Assembly (NCBI RefSeq): GCF_000187895.1
Contig: NZ_DS990130.1
Coordinates: forward strand, 186,001 to 250,000
Source of the DNA: Phocaeicola plebeius DSM 17135
Lineage (GTDB): Bacteria > Bacteroidota > Bacteroidia > Bacteroidales > Bacteroidaceae
Direction: 5' to 3'
Length of the DNA: 64,000 nucleotides
The position numbers and the translations under genes are program-made. The notes under the pieces are model-generated. The model was given only the letters and a program-made list of their open reading frames with translations, did not search any database and had not been told where the DNA came from. This document shows positions 44,309 through 53,128 of the stretch, piece by piece (position 1 is the stretch's first letter; every line of letters starts with the position of its first letter).

Positions 44309-45583
44309 ATGAAGAAAATATTTTTAATCTGTTTGACGCTGTTCACTGGTCTACTGGCTTTTACAGCTTGCCATAGTGAAGCCATGGAAAGTGTCTCTAG
44401 TGCGAAAGGGGATTTGAATTTGTCCTCAATGAAGGCAGAAGTAGATACGAATGTTGAGACGGTGTATGTGGGTTCACGTGCTGAATCAACAGTGGATGTA
44501 AGTAATTTTTTGGTGACCATATATGATGCTCAGTCGCAGAAAGTAGAACAATGGAATTACAATGCAATGCCTGAAATCGTGTCGTTGGCCGTGGGTACTT
44601 ATTCTATTGTGGTTACATCTGCAGAAAGTCCATCTAATGGGTTTGATACACCTTATTATAAAGGAACTGCATCCTGTGAGGTAAAAGAAAATGAAGTAGT
44701 TGATGTTCCTGTTATTACTTGTAAACTGGCAAACATGCTATTTTCAGTGGAATATGATGAAGAGTTCCAAGGTAAAATGGGAGAGGATGTCGTGACGACA
44801 ATTACTGTGGGTGAGAATTCTTTAGAAATTCCATACTCAGAAACACGTTCGGCTTATCTGATTGCTCCTGAAGGTGAAACGACTTCTATGATTGTCACTC
44901 TGAAAGGTACAATTGATGGAGAAAGTATAGATTATAGCGAACGGTTTGAGAGTGTAAAAATCGGTGTACATAATATTATTAAATACAAGTTTGCACCTGT
45001 AAGTGATGGTTCTGAGGGCGATGGTACCTTAGGTGTGGCAATTGTAGTTGATTCATCGATGACAGGATCGGATGAAGTCGTTGGAACTGATCCGGGAAAG
45101 GAACCTGGAATAGATGATTTCCCAGAAGAAGGCGGTGAAGATCCGGGTGATGGTGATGGCGATGGTGATGGCGATGAAAATGCTCCGACTATTGTGGGAG
45201 CCAACTTTAATGGAAGTGCATTTGATATAGATAATGATGTGTTAAATATAACAGGAGCAGCAACATTAAAAGTGGAAATAAATGCTCCGAACGGGATTGC
45301 ACATCTTTATGTTGATATTCAATCTGAGACATTAGATGTTACAGAGGTGGGCTTATCTAATAGCTTTGATTTAGCTTATCCTGGAGAATTACAGGAAGGA
45401 TTGAATGGTTTGGGATTCCCTACCGGAGATGAAGTTATTGGAAAGAAAAATACGGTTTTTGATATTTCCACATTCACAGCTTTGTTATTGACTTTCTCTG
45501 GTGACCATAATTTTGTGATTCATGTGGTGGATCAGCAGAATTTAGAAGTAACAAAAGTTTTAAAGTTAAGAGTAACAAAATGA
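44309..45583 (+). CDS. DUF4493 lipoprotein with acidic Asp-Gly linker
   Basis: This 424-residue protein has a lipobox FTAC (Cys 21), a DUF4493 domain (~45-245) with IVSLAVGTYSIVVTSAES, and an acidic linker at ~270-295 containing DGDGDGDGDEN. A C-terminal domain of about 130 residues follows, rich in beta strands (LNITGAATLKVEINAPNG), and has no PCMD signature. It starts 14 bp after the previous gene and its last four bases overlap the next gene's ATG (ATGA). The Asp-Gly run could bind calcium or act as a flexible spacer; this is inference. Its C-terminal domain may be an Ig-like fold. Confidence 0.7.
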   Translation: MKKIFLICLTLFTGLLAFTACHSEAMESVSSAKGDLNLSSMKAEVDTNVETVYVGSRAESTVDVSNFLVTIYDAQSQKVEQWNYNAMPEIVSLAVGTYSIVVTSAESPSNGFDTPYYKGTASCEVKENEVVDVPVITCKLANMLFSVEYDEEFQGKMGEDVVTTITVGENSLEIPYSETRSAYLIAPEGETTSMIVTLKGTIDGESIDYSERFESVKIGVHNIIKYKFAPVSDGSEGDGTLGVAIVVDSSMTGSDEVVGTDPGKEPGIDDFPEEGGEDPGDGDGDGDGDENAPTIVGANFNGSAFDIDNDVLNITGAATLKVEINAPNGIAHLYVDIQSETLDVTEVGLSNSFDLAYPGELQEGLNGLGFPTGDEVIGKKNTVFDISTFTALLLTFSGDHNFVIHVVDQQNLEVTKVLKLRVTK

Positions 45584-47772
45584 AAAACGTTAAATTATAT
45601 ATAGCTGTCTTGGGTTGTATAATGTTTAGTCTTTTTTCTTGTAAAAAAGAGGTCGGATTTGCTGAGGCAGAAGGAAGTTTAAAGCTTTCTATCGGAGTGT
45701 CGGATAAAGTAAACGTAGTTTCTCGTAGCTTAGCCAGCGAGGAACAGGAGGTGCTGGAACAAAATTGCAAGATTCGTATTTATGATGGCGAAACATTGAT
45801 ACAGAAGTATCAGGGAGTAGAAAATGTACCTTCGGAAATTGCATTGGTAAATGGTAACTATTCTGTACGGGTAACGGCTGGAGATTCTGTTGCTGCTTCG
45901 TTTGAACAGCGCTTTTTTGAAGGAAAAAAGGATTTTACTATTACGAAGGGACAAGTTAGTACTGTAGAGGTAGATTGTGGAATTGCCAATACTGTAGTAG
46001 CGATTACTTGGGATGAGTCGTTGAAGGAGGCATTCGAGGGAGATTGTCAGGTAACGGTTACATCGGCTACCGGAGAATTAGTTTATTCTTCAGCAAATGC
46101 GGATGCAAAAGGATATTTCAGTCTGCCGGAAGATAACCCTAAATTGACTTGTAAGTTTAGTGCAAAGACATTAGGAGGTGAGCCGTATGAAAAATCTACT
46201 GAATTGAGTGACTTAAAGTCGGCTACACTTTATAATTTGAACTATAGCTATACGGCTGTGGGTCAGGATCCTACTGGTGGTGCTGCTTTGCAGATTAAAG
46301 TAGATGAAACTCCGCTGGCAGAAGAAGAACATGTAATTACTATCAGACAACGTCCGGTGATTACATGCAAGGATTCGGAAGAAAGTTCTTATGACCTTGA
46401 GCAGCCTATATATTTGGAAGTTGGTGCACAGAAGGATTTTTATCTGCAAATTGCTACTTCTTCGTCTTTGAGCTCTTTAATCATTCAGAATGAACGTTTT
46501 ACCGAATGGGGATTTATTGCCAATCAGTTCGATATGTTGAAATTGGATGGTAAAGATGAAGAACTGAAAACTTTTGGTATTTCAGTGTCTGATTCAAAGA
46601 CTTCTTTGAACGGAGATGTCTGGACTTTGTTGTTTGCAAAAGAGTTGATTGCCAAAATGACAGCAAATGAAGGCAGTGTATCTACTACAATTGAAGCGAT
46701 TGATGCAAATGGAAAGAGTCGTAAAGTGATTTGGAATATTGTTGCTTCAAATGCGACGGTTGTGACGAATGAGATAATTCCGTATGAAGTGTGGACTTCA
46801 AAAGCAACCTTGCATGGAACTGTGACAGGTACGTTGGCTTCTACTCCAAAATTCCGTTATCGTGTTAAAAATACAGCAGACTGGACGACGGTGGATGCAG
46901 ATTTAGCAGAAAATTTATTTAGTAAGGAAATCACTGGACTGACACCTGGTACTACTTATGAATATCAGGCTATGGACGGTGAGCAGGCATCATCTGTTAC
47001 TTATGAATTTACAACAGAAACAGCTTTCCAACCAGATAATGCAAGTTTTGAATATACTCAAACATTGAAGGTTTCTACTTTGTTGGGACAAAAAGATTGT
47101 TTGTTCTTTTATAAAGAAGGTACAGAAATGTGGTGGGATACTGGAAATACAGGATCTGCAACTGCTGGCAAAAGTATAACGAGTCAAGATACTTCAATAA
47201 AAAAGAGTGGTGATTATTCAGTGAAGTTAGCTTCAACTTCTATTATGGGTACTTTTGCTGCTGGAAATTTGTTTTCAGGTAAATTTATAGGAACGGAAGA
47301 TACAACAAAAGGTATTTTAGGTTGGGGACGTCCATGTACAAGTCGTCCGACAGCTTTGAAAGTTTGGGTACGTTATACGCCTGGTATAGTAGATTTTGGT
47401 GGACATTTGGAAGAAGGTTCTACCGATAATGGTATTATTTATGTGGCTGTAGGTGAATGGCAGTCTGATGATAGCCAGTATGGTGCAGAGTGGCCTGTAG
47501 TTGTACGGACAAAGGGGCCTTCTTTATTTGATCCACATGATAGTGGTACCATTGGATATGGAGAGTATATCTTTACTGAAAATTATGGTGCAGAAACAGA
47601 AACTAGTATGAAGGAAATTATCATTCCTTTGGATTATGAAAGTTATGGAGGCTATAATCGTAAGCCTAAGTCAATCATTATTGTGGCAGCTGCTAGTCGG
47701 TATGGTGATTACTACGAAGGAAGTTCTTCTAGCAAGATGTGGCTTGACGATATGGAGCTGATTTATGAATAA
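45580..47772 (+). CDS. DUF4493-PCMD lipoprotein
   Basis: This 730-residue lipoprotein has a lipobox FSC (Cys 21) followed by KKEVGFAEAEG. The DUF4493 domain lies at ~30-240 (EIALVNGNYSVRVTAGDS). A middle fibronectin/Ig-like segment (~395-470, with ATLHGTVTGTLASTPKFRYR) leads to a PCMD domain (~480-730). That domain contains WWDTGNTGSATAG, AAGNLFSGKF, GILGWGRPCTSRPTALKVW and SKMWLDDMELIYE. These blocks match the last gene of the operon closely. It overlaps the previous gene by 4 bp and is followed 21 bp later by a small barrel gene. Confidence 0.77.
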   Translation: MKNVKLYIAVLGCIMFSLFSCKKEVGFAEAEGSLKLSIGVSDKVNVVSRSLASEEQEVLEQNCKIRIYDGETLIQKYQGVENVPSEIALVNGNYSVRVTAGDSVAASFEQRFFEGKKDFTITKGQVSTVEVDCGIANTVVAITWDESLKEAFEGDCQVTVTSATGELVYSSANADAKGYFSLPEDNPKLTCKFSAKTLGGEPYEKSTELSDLKSATLYNLNYSYTAVGQDPTGGAALQIKVDETPLAEEEHVITIRQRPVITCKDSEESSYDLEQPIYLEVGAQKDFYLQIATSSSLSSLIIQNERFTEWGFIANQFDMLKLDGKDEELKTFGISVSDSKTSLNGDVWTLLFAKELIAKMTANEGSVSTTIEAIDANGKSRKVIWNIVASNATVVTNEIIPYEVWTSKATLHGTVTGTLASTPKFRYRVKNTADWTTVDADLAENLFSKEITGLTPGTTYEYQAMDGEQASSVTYEFTTETAFQPDNASFEYTQTLKVSTLLGQKDCLFFYKEGTEMWWDTGNTGSATAGKSITSQDTSIKKSGDYSVKLASTSIMGTFAAGNLFSGKFIGTEDTTKGILGWGRPCTSRPTALKVWVRYTPGIVDFGGHLEEGSTDNGIIYVAVGEWQSDDSQYGAEWPVVVRTKGPSLFDPHDSGTIGYGEYIFTENYGAETETSMKEIIIPLDYESYGGYNRKPKSIIIVAAASRYGDYYEGSSSSKMWLDDMELIYE

Positions 47773-47793
47773 GAAAATAATTCGATTGAATTT

Positions 47794-48519
47794 GTGAAGA
47801 AACTGTTATGTATAATATGTCTTGCGTGTACTGCCTTAGGGGGGTATGCGCAAGATACTCAAAAGAAACTTCCGCCAAAAGTTTTTGTCCCTAAAGGACA
47901 ATGGATTGTCGGAAGTTCTGTTTCGTATTCAGAACATACGGAAAATAATTATGACTTTCTGGTTGTGGAAAAAATAAATTCGGACGGGTATTCTTTCAAA
48001 CTCAGTCCGATGTTTGCCTATGCCTTGAAAGACAATATGGCGTTGGGAGGACGCTTTAAGTATGGACGTACGTTGGTACGTATGGATGAGACACAGTTGA
48101 AACTTGATGATGAAAATCAATTTGATATCAACAATGTGTATCAGCTGAAACATTCCTATTCTGCCATGGCTGTTTTTCGAAATTATATACCATTGGGTGA
48201 CAGTAAACGGTTTGCGATTTTTAGTGAGACTCAGTTGGAGGTAGGTGGAAGCCAGTCGAAGGTATCGAATGGAAAAGGTGAAGCACTTACTGGTACCTAT
48301 TCTAAGTCAGTAGATCTTGGATTTGGAGTTTCTCCAGGAATGGTGGCTTTTATCAATAACTATACAGCGGTAGAAGTGAGTATTGGTGTGCTAGGAGTTA
48401 ATTTGAGTAAGAAGCAGCAGGTGACAAATCAAGTAGAAACAGGTGAACAGTCGTCCACTTCTGCGAATTTTAAAATTAATATATTCTCAATAGGCTTGGG
48501 AATTGCATTTTATTTGTAA
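47794..48519 (+). CDS. Small outer-membrane beta-barrel protein
   Basis: This 241-residue protein has a signal peptide (MKKLLCIICLACTALGGYAQ). The mature part has about eight amphipathic strands, such as YALKDNMALGGRFKYGRTLV and GLGIAFYL at the C-terminal end, as in outer-membrane 8-stranded barrels. The GTG at 47794 is chosen because it gives the signal peptide. It is similar in outline to the next gene product (both have YAIKDN/YALKDN and GxxFKINIF), and the two are probably diverged duplicates. Only 2 bp separate them. Confidence 0.75.
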   Translation: MKKLLCIICLACTALGGYAQDTQKKLPPKVFVPKGQWIVGSSVSYSEHTENNYDFLVVEKINSDGYSFKLSPMFAYALKDNMALGGRFKYGRTLVRMDETQLKLDDENQFDINNVYQLKHSYSAMAVFRNYIPLGDSKRFAIFSETQLEVGGSQSKVSNGKGEALTGTYSKSVDLGFGVSPGMVAFINNYTAVEVSIGVLGVNLSKKQQVTNQVETGEQSSTSANFKINIFSIGLGIAFYL

Positions 48520-48521
48520 GC

Positions 48522-49409
48522 ATGATGAAGATAAAATTGTGGTACATAGTGTGGTGTTTGCTTTTTTGTGTGGGCTGCTTGCAAATGAAAGCTCAGAATG
48601 TGGATTCTGTATCAGTAGTCCGTGGAGATTCGTTGTTTAAATATAAACTGGTGGTGGTTCATGACACTGTGTATGTGCCGATTCCAGAAACGAAAATGCC
48701 TGTTGATTCTTCACGAATTATTTACACTAAACCTGTGGGTCGATATGATCGTGGAATCACTAATTATCGTTTTATACCAAAGCATAAATGGATAGGCGGT
48801 GTAACGGTTTCGGTTTTTAACTTTGAAAGTGACAATAGTAGATTATTGTTTTCCTTATTGAAGGATATTGATTTAAACTTACGTACTTTATCTGTAAAGC
48901 CTTTTGTCGGTTATGCGATAAAGGATAATACGGTGATTGGCTTGAAATTTGGCTATTCTCGTATTTCAGGTGGAATCAATAATTTAGCATTGAATATTGA
49001 AGATTTGGATATTTCGTTGAAAGATATAAAATATACGGATGATTCATATTCTTTCAGTTTTTTTCATCGTTCCTATATTGGATTGGATCACAAAGGATTA
49101 TTCGGGCTTTTTAATGAAACAGCATTGGGATATAGTACAGGGTCTACTCGTTTTTCACGTGGGGCGGATGATGATTTAAAATATACAGATACATCAATCA
49201 ACCAGTTAAAGGTTGGAATCAATCCAGGAATTGCTATTTTTATCATGCCTAACGTGGGTGCCGAAGTTTCGTTTGGAGTAGCGGGGTTTACCTATAATTG
49301 GGAAAAACAGAAAAAGAGTACAGGTGAAACTGGAAAGCGTACGAATAGTGGAGCGAACTTTAAGATTAACTTGTTTAATATTAATATTGGTATAACGGTG
49401 TGTATCTGA
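48522..49409 (+). CDS. Small outer-membrane beta-barrel protein, paralogue of the preceding gene
   Basis: This 295-residue protein has a signal peptide MMKIKLWYIVWCLLFCVGC and a short linker rich in Val and Asp (VDSVSVVRGDSLFKYKLVV). The barrel has strands such as VGYAIKDNTVIGLKFGYSRI, and the GANFKINLFNINIGI ending matches the preceding protein. The N-terminal linker of about 60 residues is extra. It might be a plug or periplasmic tether, which is inference. The ATGA-type overlap with the next gene (stop TGA at 49407-49409, next ATG at 49409) implies translational coupling. Confidence 0.75.
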   Translation: MMKIKLWYIVWCLLFCVGCLQMKAQNVDSVSVVRGDSLFKYKLVVVHDTVYVPIPETKMPVDSSRIIYTKPVGRYDRGITNYRFIPKHKWIGGVTVSVFNFESDNSRLLFSLLKDIDLNLRTLSVKPFVGYAIKDNTVIGLKFGYSRISGGINNLALNIEDLDISLKDIKYTDDSYSFSFFHRSYIGLDHKGLFGLFNETALGYSTGSTRFSRGADDDLKYTDTSINQLKVGINPGIAIFIMPNVGAEVSFGVAGFTYNWEKQKKSTGETGKRTNSGANFKINLFNINIGITVCI

Positions 49410-51022
49410 TGATGGGAAAGATGGTAGCATATAGAAGAGTAGTGAGATGGATGGTTTGCTTGTCTGTTTGTTTGCTAGTATCCTGTATACAGAATGACTT
49501 ACCTTATCCTACCGTGAAACTTTATATAACGGGGATGACTGTGGAAGGTCAGGTGGGAAGTGCTGTGATTTCGAATGATGAACGAAAGGTGACGCTGGAG
49601 CTTGGAGAAACCGTAAACCCTCAGAAGGTAAGAGTACAGACTTTTGATATCACAGAAGGAGGAACAGCTAGTATTGGCCCTGATTCAATTATAGACTTGA
49701 CAAAGCCTTTATCGGTGACTTTGTCTTTGTATCAGGACTATGTATGGACAATACAGGCAAATCAGACGATAGCACGTGCATTCACTGTGACTGGACAGAT
49801 CGGGCAGGCTAAGTTTTATCCTGAAACTCATGAAGCTTCTGTCAATATTCCTAGAGAACAAGGTTTAAGAAATATTGAAGTGACAGACTTGAAACTTGGA
49901 CCGGAGGGTGCAACACAAAATGGAGTGGAGGGAGTACCTACGCTTCAATGGGAGAAAAAGGGAGCCTTTGCTACATCGAAGGTACAGGTGCAATTTAGTG
50001 ATTTTATAGATGAAGAGTGGACTTTGTATGTGAATCTCTCAGATATAACTGTAGGAGTAAATAGCGTAGATGCATGGACGAATGTGGCTTGGGTAAATGG
50101 ATTTGGCCGCGATGGTGAAGATAATGGCTGTGAATATAAAAAAGAAGGTGATGCTGACTGGATACGAGTAGATGCTTCTGAACTGAAGCATGATGGAGGT
50201 GATTTCACAGCTCGTATAATCCATTTGCAAGCAAATACAACGTATGTATGTCGTGCTTATTCAGGTGAGGAATATGGAGAAGAAATGAGCTTTACCACCG
50301 GCGATGCTGTGACTATTCCTAATATGAGTTTTGATGAATGGCATCAGGATGAGAAGGTGATATGCCCTTGGAAGGAGGGGGATGAATCCTGGTGGGATAC
50401 AGGTAACTGGGGTAGTACCACCTTGTCTGCAAATGACAACATCACGCAACCTACATCGGATATTTGGAGTGGGGCTGCTGCGGGTAGTCAGGCTGCAGTT
50501 TTGGGCTCAAAATTTGTGGGTATTGGAAGTATTGGAAAGTTTGCCGCTGGTAATTTGTTTCTTGGTGAATATAGAGCAACTGATGGAACGAATGGTATTT
50601 TAGGTTTTGGGCGTGAATTTTCTGCCCGGCCTACAAAACTAAAAGGGCATTTTAAATATACTGTATCCACAATCAATTATACAGATGATGCTCATGCAGC
50701 TTTGATGGGGAAACCTGATACATGTATTGTTTGGATAGCTTTAGGAGATTGGAGTGAACCTGTAGAAATACGGACAAATCCGAAAAACTCAAAATATTTT
50801 GATAAAAATGACCCGAATATCATCGCATACGGTGAAATGAATTGTGGTGAAACGATATCGGCTTATAAGGATTTTGAGATTGATTTGGATTATCGTTCTA
50901 CTAGCCGTGTGCCCAAGTATCTGTTGATAGTATGTTCAGCTAGTAAATATGGTGATTATTTTACAGGAGGAGCTGGTTCTACCATGTGGGTGGATGAGTT
51001 TAGTCTTGAATATGATTATTAG
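49409..51022 (+). CDS. PCMD-domain lipoprotein closing the operon
   Basis: The start is the ATG at 49409, overlapping the previous stop by one base, giving a 537-residue protein with a signal peptide and lipobox VSC followed by IQNDLPYP. Three Ig-like or strand-rich segments (~30-290) precede a PCMD domain (~305-537), with FDEWHQDEKVICPWKEGDES, WWDTGNWGSTT, AAGNLFLGEYR, ILGFGREFSARPTKLKG and TMWVDEFSLEYD. The WWDTGN and AAGNLF blocks are shared with the 45580-47772 product. No catalytic motif is apparent. The transcript end is marked by a 19-bp inverted repeat 29 bp downstream. Confidence 0.77.
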   Translation: MMGKMVAYRRVVRWMVCLSVCLLVSCIQNDLPYPTVKLYITGMTVEGQVGSAVISNDERKVTLELGETVNPQKVRVQTFDITEGGTASIGPDSIIDLTKPLSVTLSLYQDYVWTIQANQTIARAFTVTGQIGQAKFYPETHEASVNIPREQGLRNIEVTDLKLGPEGATQNGVEGVPTLQWEKKGAFATSKVQVQFSDFIDEEWTLYVNLSDITVGVNSVDAWTNVAWVNGFGRDGEDNGCEYKKEGDADWIRVDASELKHDGGDFTARIIHLQANTTYVCRAYSGEEYGEEMSFTTGDAVTIPNMSFDEWHQDEKVICPWKEGDESWWDTGNWGSTTLSANDNITQPTSDIWSGAAAGSQAAVLGSKFVGIGSIGKFAAGNLFLGEYRATDGTNGILGFGREFSARPTKLKGHFKYTVSTINYTDDAHAALMGKPDTCIVWIALGDWSEPVEIRTNPKNSKYFDKNDPNIIAYGEMNCGETISAYKDFEIDLDYRSTSRVPKYLLIVCSASKYGDYFTGGAGSTMWVDEFSLEYDY

Positions 51023-51050
51023 AACTTATGTGAAGGTTCATTCTGAATAG

Positions 51051-51123
51051 AAATTCATGGTAAACAAGTCTCTTGTTTCATTTGTTAATAATGGATACAG
51101 ATAAACTTGTTTACCATGAATTT
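51051..51123. repeat. 19-bp perfect inverted repeat after the DUF4493/PCMD operon
   Basis: The arms at 51051-51069 and 51105-51123 (each 19 bases, containing CATGGTAAACAAGT) are perfectly complementary, with a 35-nt loop. A short T run follows the right arm, so it could end the operon transcript, but the long arms and loop are unusual for a terminator and could also be a remnant of a small mobile element. Confidence 0.6.
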
Positions 51124-51292
51124 TGTTATACGTAATCTGTTTTTATTCTTTATATTGTGTATGAACAGGATGCTTCTGGCGGGAGATTATTCACTTATAT
51201 GAAGTGAATGTATAATGAAGACCTGAAAATAAAAATCGTGATTCTGGTGTTGCTGGATAAAGGTCTTTATTGGAAGTCGTTCTTTGAAAGCA

Positions 51293-51328
51293 AAAACGGA
51301 TGAAACCTGAATAGGCCCCATCCGTTTT
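51293..51328 (-). terminator. Terminator of gdhA copy 2
   Basis: A 10-bp perfect stem (AAAACGGATG with CATCCGTTTT) and a 16-nt loop lie 20 bp after the gene's stop, with a T-tract on the minus strand. The space 51124-51292 shows no gene. Confidence 0.75.
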
Positions 51329-51348
51329 ATTATGATTGAGATAGAGAG

Positions 51349-52683
51349 TTATACAATTCCCTGAGCCATCATAGCGTTAGCTACTTTCATGAATCCGGCT
51401 ACGTTAGCACCCTTCACATAGTTGATATAACCATCAGGTTCTGTTCCGTATTTTACGCAAGCTTCGTGAATGTTCTTCATGATGCTCTTCAGTTTTTCGT
51501 CTACTTCTTCCTGGCTCCAGCTCAGTTTGATAGAGTTCTGAGTCATTTCCAGACCTGATACAGATACACCACCAGCATTGGCTGCTTTACCCGGAGCGTA
51601 AAGAATCTTCGCATCCTGAAATACGCGGATTGCTTCTGGAGTAGAAGGCATGTTTGCACCTTCTGATACGGCGAATACTCCATTTGCTACCAGTGCTTTT
51701 GCATCATCACCGTTGATTTCATTCTGTGTAGCAGAAGGAAGAGCGATGTCTGCTTTTTCATTCCAAGGACGAGCACCTGCTACGTATTTGCAACCGTATT
51801 TTTCTGCATATTCACGGATACGTCCGCGGTAGAGGTTCTTCAATTCCATGATGTAATCCAGTTTCTCACGGTCAATACCGTCCGGGTCATAGATGTAACC
51901 ATCAGAGTCGGACATGGTAACTACTTTAGCACCCAACTGGATTAGTTTTTCTACAGTATACTGTGCTACGTTTCCTGAACCAGATACCAGACAAGTCTTA
52001 CCCTTGATGTCGATGTTACGAGTTTTCAGCATTTCCAGCAAGAAATAGATGTTACCGTAGCCTGTAGCTTCCGGACGGATAAGTGAACCACCAAATTCAC
52101 GGCCTTTACCAGTCAATACACCGCTGAATTCGTGAGTCAGTTTTTTGTACATACCGAACATGTAACCTACTTCACGACCGCCTACACCTATATCACCGGC
52201 AGGAACGTCAGTTTCAGGACCGATGTGACGCCACAATTCCAGCATGAATGCCTGGCAGAAACGCATTACTTCTGCATTTGATTTACCACGTGGAGAGAAG
52301 TCAGATCCACCTTTGCCACCACCCATCGGAAGAGTAGTCAGTGAGTTCTTGAAGGTCTGTTCGAATGCCAGGAACTTCAAAATTCCCAGGTTTACAGAGC
52401 TGTGGAAACGGATACCGCCTTTGTACGGGCCGATAGCGTTGTTGTGTTGCACACGGTAACCCATGTTGGTCTGGATGTTACCTTTGTCGTCCATCCAAGT
52501 GACGCGGAACTGATATACGCGATCAGGAATACACAGACGTTCAATCAAGTTTACTTTGTCGAATTCAGGGTGTTTGTTGTATTCCTCTTCGATAGTTCCT
52601 AACACTTCTTCTACTGCCTGATGATACTCAGGTTCATTGGGGAATCTTCTTTTCAGATCTTCCAGAACTTTAGCTGCATTCAT
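51349..52683 (-). CDS. gdhA: Glutamate dehydrogenase, hexameric (copy 2)
   Basis: This 444-residue paralogue of the 21882-23219 enzyme aligns along its whole length. It has the same catalytic block MGGGKGGSDFSPRGKS and VPAGDIGVGGREVGYMFG. It differs in the cofactor fold (GKTCLVSGSGNVAQYTVEKL against GKTVAISGFGNVAWGAA) and in the region after the sixth strand (YDPDGIDREKLDYIMELKN). Two GDHs with different coenzyme preference or expression are common in Bacteroides. I cannot tell which uses NADH. It has its own promoter (CAAAAATA, i.e. TATTTTTG on the minus strand at 52761-52768) and terminator. Confidence 0.93.
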   Translation of the reverse strand: MNAAKVLEDLKRRFPNEPEYHQAVEEVLGTIEEEYNKHPEFDKVNLIERLCIPDRVYQFRVTWMDDKGNIQTNMGYRVQHNNAIGPYKGGIRFHSSVNLGILKFLAFEQTFKNSLTTLPMGGGKGGSDFSPRGKSNAEVMRFCQAFMLELWRHIGPETDVPAGDIGVGGREVGYMFGMYKKLTHEFSGVLTGKGREFGGSLIRPEATGYGNIYFLLEMLKTRNIDIKGKTCLVSGSGNVAQYTVEKLIQLGAKVVTMSDSDGYIYDPDGIDREKLDYIMELKNLYRGRIREYAEKYGCKYVAGARPWNEKADIALPSATQNEINGDDAKALVANGVFAVSEGANMPSTPEAIRVFQDAKILYAPGKAANAGGVSVSGLEMTQNSIKLSWSQEEVDEKLKSIMKNIHEACVKYGTEPDGYINYVKGANVAGFMKVANAMMAQGIV

Positions 52684-52851
52684 AATTAAAAAAGATTATC
52701 TGTCTTATTTATTGGTTTTGAAAAATCACAGTAATATGTTTCTTTTTGTTTGATGTGCCAAAAATATAGATAAAAATTTATTTATGCAACAATAAATCAA
52801 GAAAAGTAAGAAAAAAGCGTCAAAAATCCCTTTTTATCTATTTATTCGTGT

Positions 52852-53031
52852 TTATTTGTTTCTGCTTTTAAGTGATTTAATTACAGGGATAAACACCAAA
52901 GCTCCTGATATGAGAATCATAATGACAAGCGGACCGTCAATTTTGGGAGTAGAGGTGAGTACTAAAAAGCAAAGTGCAGCCCAGCATAAAGTAAGTACGA
53001 CACATTGTGTATGATTGAGTGGTTTTCTCAT
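52852..53031 (-). CDS. Small two-segment membrane protein of 59 residues
   Basis: A 59-codon ORF starts MRKPLNHTQCVVLTLCWAAL, reads through two hydrophobic segments (about residues 9-26 and 33-50) separated by TSTPKIDGP, and ends in basic residues (IKSLKSRNK). The positive C-terminus suggests it faces the cytoplasm. No homologue name comes to mind. It lies between gdhA copy 2 and malic enzyme on the same strand, 97 bp after the malic enzyme stop. Coding is supported by an uninterrupted frame, an ATG start and coherent membrane topology, but not by any known family. Confidence 0.55.
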   Translation of the reverse strand: MRKPLNHTQCVVLTLCWAALCFLVLTSTPKIDGPLVIMILISGALVFIPVIKSLKSRNK

Positions 53032-53128
53032 GGTTTATAGAAAAATAATACACGGAGGAACGGTGGCAAGGGTGAATGTTTTGGCTTGCGGCTGCTCCTC
53101 CGTGTAAGGTGAAATAAATCAGTAATGT

